Below, one piece after another: positions 8,977 through 17,536 of a DNA stretch of 64,000 nt (position 1 is the first letter of the stretch; every line of letters starts with the position of its first letter). Both the position numbers and the translations under genes were made by a program. The stretch comes from Tepidisphaera sp. (lineage in GTDB: Bacteria; Planctomycetota; Phycisphaerae; Phycisphaerales; UBA1924), in assembly GCA_016124375.1 (NCBI GenBank), contig WGNV01000003.1, positions 1-64,000 of the forward strand, given 5' to 3'. The notes under the pieces were generated by a model that worked only from the letters and a program-made list of their open reading frames with translations, searched no databases and had not been told where the DNA came from.

Positions 8977-9794
8977 AACCTCGCCCCGCAGCGTCTGTCG
9001 CACATCGAATCCCGCAGGCTCCGCCCCGGGCCATCATCGGCATGGTGCACGTACTGGCGTTGCCGGGCACGCCCTTCGCCGCCCGGTCGCTGGCCGAGAT
9101 CGAGGACGTCGCAGTGCGCGAGGCAACGCTGCTCGCCAAGGTCGGATTCGACGCCATCATCATCGAGAACATGCACGACCGGCCCTATGTGAACGCGCCG
9201 CACGGGCCCGAGACGGTCGCGGCGATGACTCGCGTAGGGCTGGCGATCCGGCGCGAGTTGCCACGCATGCCGCTGGGTGTGCAGGTGCTGAGTTTCGGGC
9301 ATCTCGAGGCCCTCGCCATCGCGATGGCGATCGACGGTGCGTTCATTCGCGTGGAGAACTTTGTGTTCGCGCACGTGGCGGACGAGGGGCTGCTGGCAGA
9401 CGCAGCCGCCGGACGCCTGCTGCGCGAGCGTGCGCGATTGGGCGCCACGCACGTGCGGCTCATGTGCGACATCAAGAAGAAACACGCCTCGCACGCGCTC
9501 ACGGCGGACGTGCCGCTGAAAGACGCCGCCAAGGCCGCCGAGTTCTTCGGTGCCGATGGGCTGATCGTCACCGGCACACACACAGGCACGCCGACCGACC
9601 CGGATGACTTGCGCGCCGCGAAAGATGGCTCAGGCCTGCCGGTCTGGGTCGGCTCGGGCGTCACACCTGATCAGGTTCGGCCGCTTTTGAACCACGCGGA
9701 CGCGCTGATCGTGGGCTCGAGCATCAAGAAGGGCGGGGCGTGGTGCAACCCCATCGACGCGAAACGCGCCGAGGCGATCATCAACGCGAGGTAA
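8973..9794 (+). CDS. BtpA/SgcQ-family TIM-barrel protein
   Basis: 273 residues starting at GTG 8973, overlapping the previous stop (GTGA), so translation is probably coupled. Features of the BtpA family: IIGMVHVLALPGTP near the N-terminus, DAIIIENMHDRPY, a central IRVENFVF region, and C-terminal PVWVGSGVTPDQVRPLL followed by ALIVGSSIKKGGAWCNPID. BtpA was named for a cyanobacterial photosystem I biogenesis factor; homologues in non-phototrophs are of unknown function and have a phosphoribosyl-anthranilate-isomerase-like barrel. Linkage to a nucleotide-sugar dehydrogenase is not explained. Family assignment is strong; role is open. Confidence 0.9.
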   Translation: MKPRPAASVAHRIPQAPPRAIIGMVHVLALPGTPFAARSLAEIEDVAVREATLLAKVGFDAIIIENMHDRPYVNAPHGPETVAAMTRVGLAIRRELPRMPLGVQVLSFGHLEALAIAMAIDGAFIRVENFVFAHVADEGLLADAAAGRLLRERARLGATHVRLMCDIKKKHASHALTADVPLKDAAKAAEFFGADGLIVTGTHTGTPTDPDDLRAAKDGSGLPVWVGSGVTPDQVRPLLNHADALIVGSSIKKGGAWCNPIDAKRAEAIINAR

Positions 9795-9805
9795 AGGCGT
9801 CGGCT

Positions 9806-10180
9806 TCAGCGCTGCTCGATGGTCGGACGCATCTTCTGCCCGCGCTGCTTGTACGCGTTCAAAGCGCTCACCTTGTCGGGGAAATCGGTCGTCGAGAAGA
9901 CCAGCTTGGAGTTGCCGATCTGGATCTCGTCGTTGTCGACCAGTTCGATGTCGCTGGTAACCTGGCGCCCGTTGATGAACATGCCGTTGCTGCTCTTCAT
10001 GTCCAGGGCGTGATACTTGCTGGTGCTCTCCTCGAAGCGCACCTGCACGTGCTTGCGGCTCACGCGGTCATCCACGATCTGGAGAGCTGCGGACTCGTCG
10101 CGCCCGATCACCGTGGTCCGCTTGCCGAGCGGGTAGTACAGCCCTTCGCTAGGTCCGGAAACAACCAGTAGTGAAGCCAT
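9806..10180 (-). CDS. FHA-domain protein
   Basis: 124 residues, essentially one forkhead-associated domain that binds phosphothreonine peptides. The key loop residues are present: GR (VIGRDES), SRKH (DDRVSRKHVQVRF), the SSNGMFING segment and a C-terminal DEIQIGNSKLVF strand. The start at 10180 has GAAGGGG about 8 bases upstream; the longer upstream frame is not needed for the domain. It faces the BtpA gene with 11 bases between the stops. No kinase or phosphatase lies beside it, so its partner is not evident. Confidence 0.93.
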   Translation of the reverse strand: MASLLVVSGPSEGLYYPLGKRTTVIGRDESAALQIVDDRVSRKHVQVRFEESTSKYHALDMKSSNGMFINGRQVTSDIELVDNDEIQIGNSKLVFSTTDFPDKVSALNAYKQRGQKMRPTIEQR

Positions 10181-10281
10181 GACGCACACCCCTTCAGAGA
10201 ACACACAACGAACCACGACGAAGGGCAAGTGTACAGGGCAGGTGGGGCAAATCCAAGGGGGCGGCCCGGGTTCTTCACGGT

Positions 10282-11748
10282 TTACAGCAGCGGATTGAGC
10301 AACTGGGCGAGATGGTCCAGCAAACGGGCCCAGATCGAGCGTTGTTTCCACTGCTCGGGCAGGATTTCCCGAGATTGGTCCGCGTAATGCTGCTGCATGA
10401 ATCGCAGCTGGCTGGCAAAGTCATCGTCGTGGATGAACAGCGTGGTCTCGAAGTTCAGCCAGAAGCTCCGCATGTCGAGGTTGGCCGAGCCGACCATCGC
10501 GAGCCTGCGATCGATGCTCGCAGTCTTGGCGTGCAGGAGGCCCCCCTCGTGCTCGAGAATTTTCACCCCCGCGTCGAGCAGGTCCTCGTAGTGCGCCCGG
10601 CTGGCGGCCGCCACCACCCGCGCGTCGAGCTGGTCGGGCACGATCAGCGTCACATCCACGCCCCGCAGCGCCGCGTTCTGGATCGCCGCCTTGGTCGCTT
10701 CGTCCGGCACGAAGTATGGCGTCGTGAGGATCAACTCCTCCTTGGCTTCGAAGAACATCGCCAAGAGCGCCTGGTGGATGGCGTCCGGGCGCGGCCCGGG
10801 CCCGGAGGGGACCACATGCACCACCGATGAGCCCGCGACCGGGATCGGCACCGGGAAAAACGGGCTCACGTCCGGCAGGGTTTCGTCGCTGTCCAGCAGC
10901 CAATCGCGCAGAAACACGCACTGCAGCGCCTGCACCGCCGGCCCACGCAGCCGGATCGTCGAATCGATCCATGGGCCCACCCGCTGCTTGCTGAAGCCGC
11001 GCTTGGGCTCGAAGGTTTCGTCGGTCAGGTTCTGGCTTCCGGTGATCGCCACCTCGCCATCGACCACCACGATCTTGCGATGGTTGCGCAGGTCAATCCT
11101 CGCAAACAGCATGCGCAGCGGGCTCACGGGCAGCGCCGATACGACCTTGACGTTTGCTTCCCGCATCGCCCCGCACAGGTCGCTCGAGAGGAAATCCTTC
11201 GCCCCCACCGCATCGACGAGCACGCGGCACACCACGCCCCGCCTGGCCGCCCGCATCAGCGCCTCGCCCACCGCCACACCCTTGCCCGCGGGCATCCAGA
11301 TGTAAAAGAGCAAATGGCAATGATGCTTGGAGGCATCGATCGCCTTGATGATCTCATCCAGCACCGGTCCGCCCGTGCCCAGCAGCTCCACGTGGTTGCC
11401 GGTCAGAGGCGGGATGCCCCCGACAAACGTCCCCAGGTGCGCCAGCGGCTCATAGGCCCCGCGCCCCACCTCGTGCACCACGCCCTGCCGGCGCCAGTGG
11501 AGCACCGCGTCTTCCTCGATGCGCCTGGTCAGCTGCTCATATCGGCCCAGGCGCCGGAATCCCAGCTTGTTCTCGCCGATCAGGAAGTACAGCACCCAGC
11601 TCAGCGTGGGCATGAACAGCAGCAACAGCAGCCACGCCCAGGTGTCTGCTGCCGGACAGCGCCGAATGAGAATCCGCAGCGCGATGCCCAGCCGCACCAG
11701 GTAGTCCAGCACCAGCAGCGCCAGGCTCAGTTCCTGCCCCAGGCTCAT
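10282..11748 (-). CDS. cls: Cardiolipin synthase (phospholipase D superfamily)
   Basis: 488 residues, standard for bacterial Cls. Two N-terminal membrane helices (LSLALLVLDYLVRLGIAL and TWAWLLLLLFMPTLSWVLYFLIG, the latter the usual second helix) are followed by two PLD domains, each with an HxKxxxxD motif: HRKIVVVD with downstream GSQN, and HAKTASID with GSANLD. The enzyme condenses two phosphatidylglycerol molecules to cardiolipin at the inner membrane. AGGGAGG lies 6 bases upstream of the ATG at 11748. It stands alone between the FHA gene and the Gp5-like gene. Confidence 0.95.
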   Translation of the reverse strand: MSLGQELSLALLVLDYLVRLGIALRILIRRCPAADTWAWLLLLLFMPTLSWVLYFLIGENKLGFRRLGRYEQLTRRIEEDAVLHWRRQGVVHEVGRGAYEPLAHLGTFVGGIPPLTGNHVELLGTGGPVLDEIIKAIDASKHHCHLLFYIWMPAGKGVAVGEALMRAARRGVVCRVLVDAVGAKDFLSSDLCGAMREANVKVVSALPVSPLRMLFARIDLRNHRKIVVVDGEVAITGSQNLTDETFEPKRGFSKQRVGPWIDSTIRLRGPAVQALQCVFLRDWLLDSDETLPDVSPFFPVPIPVAGSSVVHVVPSGPGPRPDAIHQALLAMFFEAKEELILTTPYFVPDEATKAAIQNAALRGVDVTLIVPDQLDARVVAAASRAHYEDLLDAGVKILEHEGGLLHAKTASIDRRLAMVGSANLDMRSFWLNFETTLFIHDDDFASQLRFMQQHYADQSREILPEQWKQRSIWARLLDHLAQLLNPLL

Positions 11749-11790
11749 GCGTGCCTCCCTGAACGAGCGCGGCGGGCGGGGTGGTCAGGC

Positions 11791-12309
11791 TCAGTGGTGA
11801 TCATGGCCGCAGTCGCACCCCGGCTCGTGGTGGGTCGGTAGCGTGGGCATCTCGGGCAGGCCTGGCACCGGGGGCGGCGTCCAGCCCGGCCGACCATCCG
11901 GATAGTCGCTCCGGTCGCCGCCGTTGAGGTTGATCACTTCGCCATCGATGTGCATCTGGCCCTGCGTCTTGACCTTCAGTTCACCCTGGGCCCGCACCTC
12001 GACATCCCGGGCGGCGGTCAGCCTGACCGAATCGGTCGCGGCGATCTCGAAGTCCTTGCATCGCACCGCCACGCTGTCCGTCGAGTCGATCTCGAGCTTG
12101 ACCCCGCGAAGCTGCAGCACCGGCCCGTCGGGCGTCAGGGCGATCCGCAGTTCCAGATCGCCCGCGGGCGACCGGATCTCGATCTGCTCGCCGCCGCCCT
12201 GGGCCGATGCGGTCACGGTGCGCCCCGATGGCAGCGAGGTCGTGCCCGGTGCCAGGGGCGTGGGCTGCAAAGCAGACCCGGGCAAGCGTGATGGAACCAT
12301 GTCGGACAT
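11791..12309 (-). CDS. Gp5/Vgr C-terminal-like beta-helix protein with His/Cys-rich tail
   Basis: 172 residues. The middle (residues about 45-125) is a run of short alternating beta repeats, such as VKLEIDSTDSVAVRC, FEIAATDSVRL, DVEVRAQGELKVKTQGQMHIDGEVINLN, which is the pattern of the triple-stranded beta-helix of phage Gp5 and VgrG C-termini. It lacks any N-terminal OB or baseplate domains. The tail is HHEPGCDCGHDHH, a likely metal-binding cluster, as seen at the tips of spike proteins. It diverges from a PAAR gene 118 bases away, which supports a spike-tip role, yet no other type VI or contractile-system genes are in the window. Assignment is by repeat pattern, not by a defined motif. Confidence 0.6.
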   Translation of the reverse strand: MSDMVPSRLPGSALQPTPLAPGTTSLPSGRTVTASAQGGGEQIEIRSPAGDLELRIALTPDGPVLQLRGVKLEIDSTDSVAVRCKDFEIAATDSVRLTAARDVEVRAQGELKVKTQGQMHIDGEVINLNGGDRSDYPDGRPGWTPPPVPGLPEMPTLPTHHEPGCDCGHDHH

Positions 12310-12427
12310 CGCTTTCTATGATATTCATCGTGTGGTTTGTGTGCGGGTGAGGTAGACTCCCAAAACGGCACGAGCCGCCTGATCGTCTCGGCATGCCCCG
12401 GCGTGCCCCTTTGCGAGGTGATGACCG

Positions 12428-12802
12428 ATGCCCCCAGCAGCGCGAGTCGGCGACAAGATGCTCCAACAAGCCCCGCACTGCCACGCGGCCCACGGCCCAC
12501 AAGGCCCGGTGCCTCATCCGGCGATGCCCCTGGACATCATCCCGCCGGGGGCGGCGACCGTGAAAATCGGCGGGGCGGCCGCCGCTCGCGCCACCGACCA
12601 ATCCAAGCCCTGCATGCTCGCGGGCTGCGCGCCAGGCGGGCCCGGCATGATCGCCAAGGGCTCGGCGACCGTCATGATCGCCAACATGCCCGCCGCCCGC
12701 GCCGGGGACAGCACCGCCCACTCCGCCTGCGCCGCGCCGATCCCCTCACCCACGGGATCGATCCTCCCTCCCTGCTGCCCGACTGTGAACATCGGAGGCT
12801 GA
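12428..12802 (+). CDS. PAAR-domain protein
   Basis: 124 residues, Gly/Ala/Pro/Cys rich. PAAR motifs are visible three times: MPPAARVGD at the N-terminus, KIGGAAAARATD in the middle and ANMPAARAGD near residue 90, each followed by a His- or Cys-containing turn (PHCHAAHG, CPTVNIGG at the end). PAAR proteins cap VgrG-like spikes of contractile injection systems and coordinate zinc. GAGGTG lies 7 bases upstream of the ATG. The divergent neighbour is a Gp5-like beta-helix protein, and a methyltransferase gene follows after 19 bases. No toxin domain is fused. Confidence 0.85.
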   Translation: MPPAARVGDKMLQQAPHCHAAHGPQGPVPHPAMPLDIIPPGAATVKIGGAAAARATDQSKPCMLAGCAPGGPGMIAKGSATVMIANMPAARAGDSTAHSACAAPIPSPTGSILPPCCPTVNIGG

Positions 12803-12821
12803 CAAGCCCCGGCACCGACTC

Positions 12822-13910
12822 GTGAACCCTTCGCTCTCTCACCCCTTCCGCCCGATCTGCCCGCGATGCGCGAGCCGGGCTGAAGGTGAGCACGCACTCG
12901 GCCTGCTCGCCCGCGACGTGACCGACGAGCAAGGTCGTGTCGTCGAGGGAGCGCTTGTCTGTCCGCGCCAGGATTGCCAGACGGAGTATCCGATCATCGA
13001 CGGCGTGCCGTTGCTCTTCGCGGACGTGCGCCGGGCGGTCGCCGCCTCGATGGCCCAGATCGAGACCCGCGACGACTTCTCCCCCGCCACCCGCTCGAGG
13101 TTGGGTGACTGCCTGGAGCCGGGCTCGGTCCCCGACACGCTGCGCCTCTACCAGAGCACCTACGCCTTCGACCACTTTGGCGAGTTTTTTCCTCGCGCCA
13201 GCGTCGTCTCGACCGGGTGCGAGCCGGGCGGGGTGCTGCGCTGCCTGGCCGCGGCCCGTTCGCTGATCGACACGTTTCCCAACGGGCCCATCCTGGACAT
13301 CGGCTGCGCCGTGGGTCGCTCGACGCTCGAACTGGCGATGGATGGCCGCCCGGTGCTGGGGCTGGACGCGAACATCGCCATGCTTCGTCTGGCGCGCAAG
13401 GTCGCCCAATCCGGCTCCGGCCGGGCCGCGATTCGACGGGTGGGCATGGTCTATGAGCCCGTTGAGTGGACGGTGCCGGGCGTGGCAGAGCTCGCGCCGG
13501 GCCCCGACTTCTGGTGTGCCGACGCCGAGCTGCTTCCCCTGCCGCAGTCCTCGCTGGCGGGCATTGTGGCGTTGAACTGCCTGGACTGCCTCTCCAACCC
13601 GGCGGGGGCCCTGCTCTCCTGGGCCGGGGCGCTCAAGCCCGGGGGCGTCTTGCTGCTCACCACGCCCTTCGACTGGTCGGGCAATGCCACACCCCTGGAC
13701 GCCTGGCTGGGAGGGCACTCGCAGCGAGGGCCGGAGCGGGGCGCGAGCGAGGCGGCCCTTCGCCGCCATCTCTCGTGGGCGGGGTTCGAGATTCTGGGTG
13801 AATCGAGCGTGGCCTGGGGCGTGCGGTTGCACGACCGGGCCTCGACGATGTACAACTCGTTCGTGGTCGCCGCCCGCCGAAACAATCGCCAGCCCGGGAG
13901 CACGTCATGA
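12822..13910 (+). CDS. SAM-dependent methyltransferase with N-terminal Trm112-like zinc ribbon
   Basis: 362 residues from GTG 12822. The N-terminus has CPRCASR and a second pair in CPRQDCQTEYPIIDGVPLLF, which is the Trm112-like zinc-ribbon pattern (CxxxxC...YPIxDGVPxL). A class I methyltransferase follows: PILDIGCAVGRSTLELA (motif I), GLDANIAMLRLARK, ADAELLPLPQSSLAGIVALNCLD and LKPGGVLLLTTPFDWSG. The mid-region of about 70 residues before motif I has no match I know. The gene ends with ATGA overlapping the beta-CASP gene, suggesting one operon with it and perhaps with the PAAR gene. Substrate not identifiable. Confidence 0.82.
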   Translation: MNPSLSHPFRPICPRCASRAEGEHALGLLARDVTDEQGRVVEGALVCPRQDCQTEYPIIDGVPLLFADVRRAVAASMAQIETRDDFSPATRSRLGDCLEPGSVPDTLRLYQSTYAFDHFGEFFPRASVVSTGCEPGGVLRCLAAARSLIDTFPNGPILDIGCAVGRSTLELAMDGRPVLGLDANIAMLRLARKVAQSGSGRAAIRRVGMVYEPVEWTVPGVAELAPGPDFWCADAELLPLPQSSLAGIVALNCLDCLSNPAGALLSWAGALKPGGVLLLTTPFDWSGNATPLDAWLGGHSQRGPERGASEAALRRHLSWAGFEILGESSVAWGVRLHDRASTMYNSFVVAARRNNRQPGSTS

Positions 13911-15319
13911 GGCTTTCTGTCTACGGAGCCGCGGGCGAGGTGACGGGCTCGTGCTACGTGCTGGAGACGGCTCGGGCGCGGGTGATGATCGACTTCGGCC
14001 TGCACCAGGGTGGGCGGGAGGAAGACGAGCACAACCGCACCCGCGTGCCGCCCGACCTGCGTCGCTTCGACGCTGTGGTCGTGACCCACGCGCACATCGA
14101 CCACATCGGGCGCTTGCCGCTGCTGGCGGGCGCGGGATTCTCGGGTCCGATCTACGCCAGCGACGCGACGGCGGACCTGATCCCGATCATGCTCCGCGAC
14201 ACCGCCCGCCTGCAAGAAGCGGACGCCGCCCGCGACCTGCGCCGCCAGGGGCCCGAAAAGGCCCGCCCGGCGCTGTACACCAGCGACGAGGTGGAGAAGA
14301 TCCTCCCGCGGGTCAGGCGCGTGCCGATGCAGTCGCTCACCGAGATCGCCCCGGGCGTCAAGGTGAGATTGGTCGACAGCGGGCACATGCTGGGCTCGGC
14401 GAGCATCGAGCTGCGGGCGGCTGACGGCCCGGGCACGCCCGAGCGCGTGATCATCTTTTCCGGCGACATCGGCCCGTGGGGCATGCCGCTGCTGCGCGAC
14501 CCGCGCTGCCCCGCCCCCGCCGACGGCGTGAAGGTCGATCTGGCGATCATGGAATCGACCTATGGCGACCGTGACCACCGCCCGCTGGGCGAGACCGTCG
14601 AAGAGGCGAACAACATCGTTCGCGAGGCGACCTGGGACAAGCAGCGTCTGCTCATCCCCGCCTTCGCCGTCGGACGGTCGCAGGTCATCGTCTACTACCT
14701 GGGCCTGATCATCCAGTCCGGGCGAGCCCCGCGATTCCCGGTCTACCTCGACAGCCCCATGGCCATCGAGGCGATGGAGCTGTACAAGCGCCACACCGAA
14801 CTATTGGACGCCGACGCCCACGCCCAGATCCAGGCCGGAACATTCCCGCTCGACATCCCGGAACTTCGCTACTGCCGAAGCGCCGAAGAGAGCAAGCGTC
14901 TGAACGACGCAAGCGGCGCCCTGGCGATCATCGCGGGCTCGGGCATGTGCAATGGCGGACGGATCATCCATCATCTGCGCCACGGGCTTTGGCGCAAGGA
15001 CGTGCAGGTGATCATCGCCGGCTACCAGGCCGCCGGCACCCTCGGACGCCAGCTCGTCGACGGCGCCAAAGAGGTTCGAATCTTTGGCGACACGATTCCT
15101 GTACGGGCCAAGGTGCACACCCTGGGCGGCTTCTCCGCCCACGCCGGGCGTACCGACCTCATCCGCTGGGCGACCGACCTGCACAAAGCCGCTTCGCCGC
15201 GCCAGTGGATTCTCACCCACGGCGAAGATCGCCAGCGCCGCCTTCTGGGCGAGGGGCTCGCGCCGATCCTTGGCCAGACGCCCGCCATGCCCGCCTTCGC
15301 CGATCACTTTGAACTGTGA
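13907..15319 (+). CDS. MBL-fold beta-CASP RNA nuclease (CPSF/Rnz-like exonuclease family)
   Basis: 470 residues. Metallo-beta-lactamase motif 2 THAHIDHIG is at residues 60-68 (His61, His63, Asp65, His66), followed by the VRLVDSGHMLGSASIEL and IIFSGDIG motifs and MESTYGDR. The beta-CASP insert contains AFAVGRSQVIVYYL; motifs B and C appear as IIAGSGMCNGGRIIHHL and FSAHAGRTDLIRW with a final ILTHGE. These are the features of bacterial homologues of CPSF73, which cut or trim RNA with two zinc ions. Full length with no breaks. The start codon overlaps the upstream stop (ATGA). Confidence 0.94.
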   Translation: MRLSVYGAAGEVTGSCYVLETARARVMIDFGLHQGGREEDEHNRTRVPPDLRRFDAVVVTHAHIDHIGRLPLLAGAGFSGPIYASDATADLIPIMLRDTARLQEADAARDLRRQGPEKARPALYTSDEVEKILPRVRRVPMQSLTEIAPGVKVRLVDSGHMLGSASIELRAADGPGTPERVIIFSGDIGPWGMPLLRDPRCPAPADGVKVDLAIMESTYGDRDHRPLGETVEEANNIVREATWDKQRLLIPAFAVGRSQVIVYYLGLIIQSGRAPRFPVYLDSPMAIEAMELYKRHTELLDADAHAQIQAGTFPLDIPELRYCRSAEESKRLNDASGALAIIAGSGMCNGGRIIHHLRHGLWRKDVQVIIAGYQAAGTLGRQLVDGAKEVRIFGDTIPVRAKVHTLGGFSAHAGRTDLIRWATDLHKAASPRQWILTHGEDRQRRLLGEGLAPILGQTPAMPAFADHFEL

Positions 15320-15341
15320 AGCGCCCCCCGCGCCCTCGCTC

Positions 15342-15347
15342 TACCAT
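15342..15347 (+). promoter_or_regulatory. Candidate -10 hexamer TACCAT
   Basis: TACCAT ends 8 bases before the ATG at 15356; no Shine-Dalgarno in between. Fits the recurrent near-start TAnnnT placement seen across the window. Confidence 0.35.
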
Positions 15348-15355
15348 CACGACCC

Positions 15356-17527
15356 ATGCGGCTGTGCCTGACATCCAGCGAGGTCGCCCCGTTTCATGGC
15401 TGGGGTGTCGGCGCCTGCACCACGCACTCGCTGCGAGCCCTGCGCGACGCCGGACACGACGTCCACCTGCTCGCCGACGATCTTCCGGGCCTGCGGGCGC
15501 AGGCCCTCTCCGCCCTGCCCGGCATCCACGTTCACACCCTGCACGCTCAGAGCCTGCACCATGTCCCGTGCATCCACACCAAGCGCCCGCTGGAGATCTA
15601 TCGGCGCCTTCTCGACCTGCACCAACGCCACGGGTTCGACGCGCTCCTGTTCAACGACTTTTACGCCGATGCTTTTCATGTGCTTCGCGCCCGCCAGACC
15701 ATGTCGCACTTCGCGGGCGTCGCGATCGGGGTGATCCTTCACAGCCCGATCACGCTGCTCAGGCGGATCAACCGCCAGACCGAGTGCGACCTCGAGGTCG
15801 CCGCGATCACCCACATGGAACGGGCGTGCTTCCGTCTCGCCGACGTGCTCCTGGCCCCGTCGCGTGCCATCGTGCGCGAACTGGCCGCCACCCCCGAGTT
15901 GCAGAGCAGCGTGCCACCCGAAAGCTCGCCCCGCGTACGCATCGTGCCCTACGCCTACGACGCGGCGCTGCTCCGCGCTCCGAACGCTGCGCCCGCCGGT
16001 TCCACGCCAAGGGCTTCGCTCGATGCCCCCCGAAGCGAGATCCTGTTTTTCGGGCGGCTCGAGCGACGCAAGGGCGTTGAAACCCTGATCGCGTCGGCGG
16101 CGTCCATCATGCCCTCGCACCCGGCGCTGCGCGTGCGCATCGTGGGCGTGGATACCGACACCGCGCCCGGACGTCGCAGCATGCGCGGGTGGCTGCGACG
16201 CCAGATTCCCCCCGGTCTGGCCGACCGCTTCATCTTCGAAGACAACCAGCCCCGGGAGGCCATCGCGGGGCTAATCTCCGGTGCGGCCGCCGTGTGCATC
16301 CCGTCGTTCTGGGAGAACTACCCCAACGCCTGCCTCGAAGCCATGAGCCTGGGCGCGCTGGTCATCGGCTCCGACGCCGGGGGAATGCCCGAGATCATCA
16401 CCGATGGCGTCGACGGGTTGCTGTTCCGCGCGGGCGACGCGGGCTCGCTGGCCGACGCCCTCGGGCGCGCCCTCAGAGACCCGGCCTGCGCCGTGATGCG
16501 AGAAGCCGCCCCCCGCACGGTCGCCCGCCTGTGCGACCCGGGTCTGCACGCCCGCCAGATCGTCGCGGGGCTCGAAGAAGCCCGTCCGGCTTCGCGAAGC
16601 GTCGGGGTCGCTTCGCCCGCGCGGGTCGGCGTCATTGTGCCGTGCTTCAACCTGGGCGCCACGCTCCCCGCCACTCTCGACTCGTTGTGGTCTCAGACCC
16701 GCCCGCCCGATGAGGTCATCGTGATCGACGACGGCTCGAGCGACCCCGCGACCCGCGAGGCGATCGACCGGCTGGGTCACCCGTCACTCACCGTGATCCG
16801 CCAGCACAACCAGGGCCTGCCCCGGGCTCGCAACGCCGGCATCGCGCGGGCGACGTCCGACTGGATCATCCCGCTCGACGCCGACGACATGCTCGCGCCG
16901 ACGTTCATCGAGGCGGCCCTGCACGCCGCCTCTCTCGATCCCGGCCTGGGCGTCATCACCAGTCACATGGCCTGCTTCACCCACTCGCCCGACCAACCCG
17001 AGCTTGAGTACGTGCCGCTGGGTCCAGACCCCGAGGTGCTGCGCGTGCTCAACTGCGTGAGCAGCGCCACCGCGATGGTTCGGCGCGAGCTGATTCTTGC
17101 CGCCGGCGGCTACGACCCTGAGATGGTCGCCTTCGAGGACTGGGACCTCTGGTGCACGCTGCTGGCCCGGGGGGTGCAGTTCGCGATCATCCCCCAACCA
17201 CTCATCTTCAACCGGATGCGCCCCAACTCGATGCTCCGGTCGATGCCGCTGATGGAGCAGCAGAACCTGCGGGCCAGGCTCATCTCCAAGCACGCCAACC
17301 TGCCTGGCGATGCCACCCGTGCGCTGCGCATCATGCTGGGCGAATCCTGCCACTTCCAGCGCTTGTGGTTCGAATCACAGCACAGGCAAGACGCCGGCCC
17401 GCCCCCGCTGCGCCACCGCCTCGCCGACAAGGCCCACCAGTGGCTCGCCGACCTTGGTCTGGCCCCGGCCCTCAAGCCCATCACGCGGGCCCTGTTCGAA
17501 CCCGCCAGCTTTGAGCCCAGGGCCTAG
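15356..17527 (+). CDS. Two-domain glycosyltransferase (GT4 fused to GT2)
   Basis: 723 residues. Residues 1 to about 405 are a GT-B fold GT4 enzyme: SSEVAPFHGWGVGACTTHSL at the N-terminus, ILFFGRLERRKGVETLI, and the E-x7-E signature in PSFWENYPNACLEAMSLG. From about residue 415 a GT-A fold GT2 domain begins (VGVIVPCFNLGATLPATLDSL, VIVIDDGSSD, the DxD-like LDADDM, and FEDWDLW). The fusion implies two sugar additions in sequence on one acceptor, such as a surface glycan or glycoprotein; this is inference. No transmembrane segment. It begins 36 bases after the beta-CASP gene, with its own candidate -10. Confidence 0.92.
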   Translation: MRLCLTSSEVAPFHGWGVGACTTHSLRALRDAGHDVHLLADDLPGLRAQALSALPGIHVHTLHAQSLHHVPCIHTKRPLEIYRRLLDLHQRHGFDALLFNDFYADAFHVLRARQTMSHFAGVAIGVILHSPITLLRRINRQTECDLEVAAITHMERACFRLADVLLAPSRAIVRELAATPELQSSVPPESSPRVRIVPYAYDAALLRAPNAAPAGSTPRASLDAPRSEILFFGRLERRKGVETLIASAASIMPSHPALRVRIVGVDTDTAPGRRSMRGWLRRQIPPGLADRFIFEDNQPREAIAGLISGAAAVCIPSFWENYPNACLEAMSLGALVIGSDAGGMPEIITDGVDGLLFRAGDAGSLADALGRALRDPACAVMREAAPRTVARLCDPGLHARQIVAGLEEARPASRSVGVASPARVGVIVPCFNLGATLPATLDSLWSQTRPPDEVIVIDDGSSDPATREAIDRLGHPSLTVIRQHNQGLPRARNAGIARATSDWIIPLDADDMLAPTFIEAALHAASLDPGLGVITSHMACFTHSPDQPELEYVPLGPDPEVLRVLNCVSSATAMVRRELILAAGGYDPEMVAFEDWDLWCTLLARGVQFAIIPQPLIFNRMRPNSMLRSMPLMEQQNLRARLISKHANLPGDATRALRIMLGESCHFQRLWFESQHRQDAGPPPLRHRLADKAHQWLADLGLAPALKPITRALFEPASFEPRA

Positions 17528-17536
17528 GCCCCGCGC

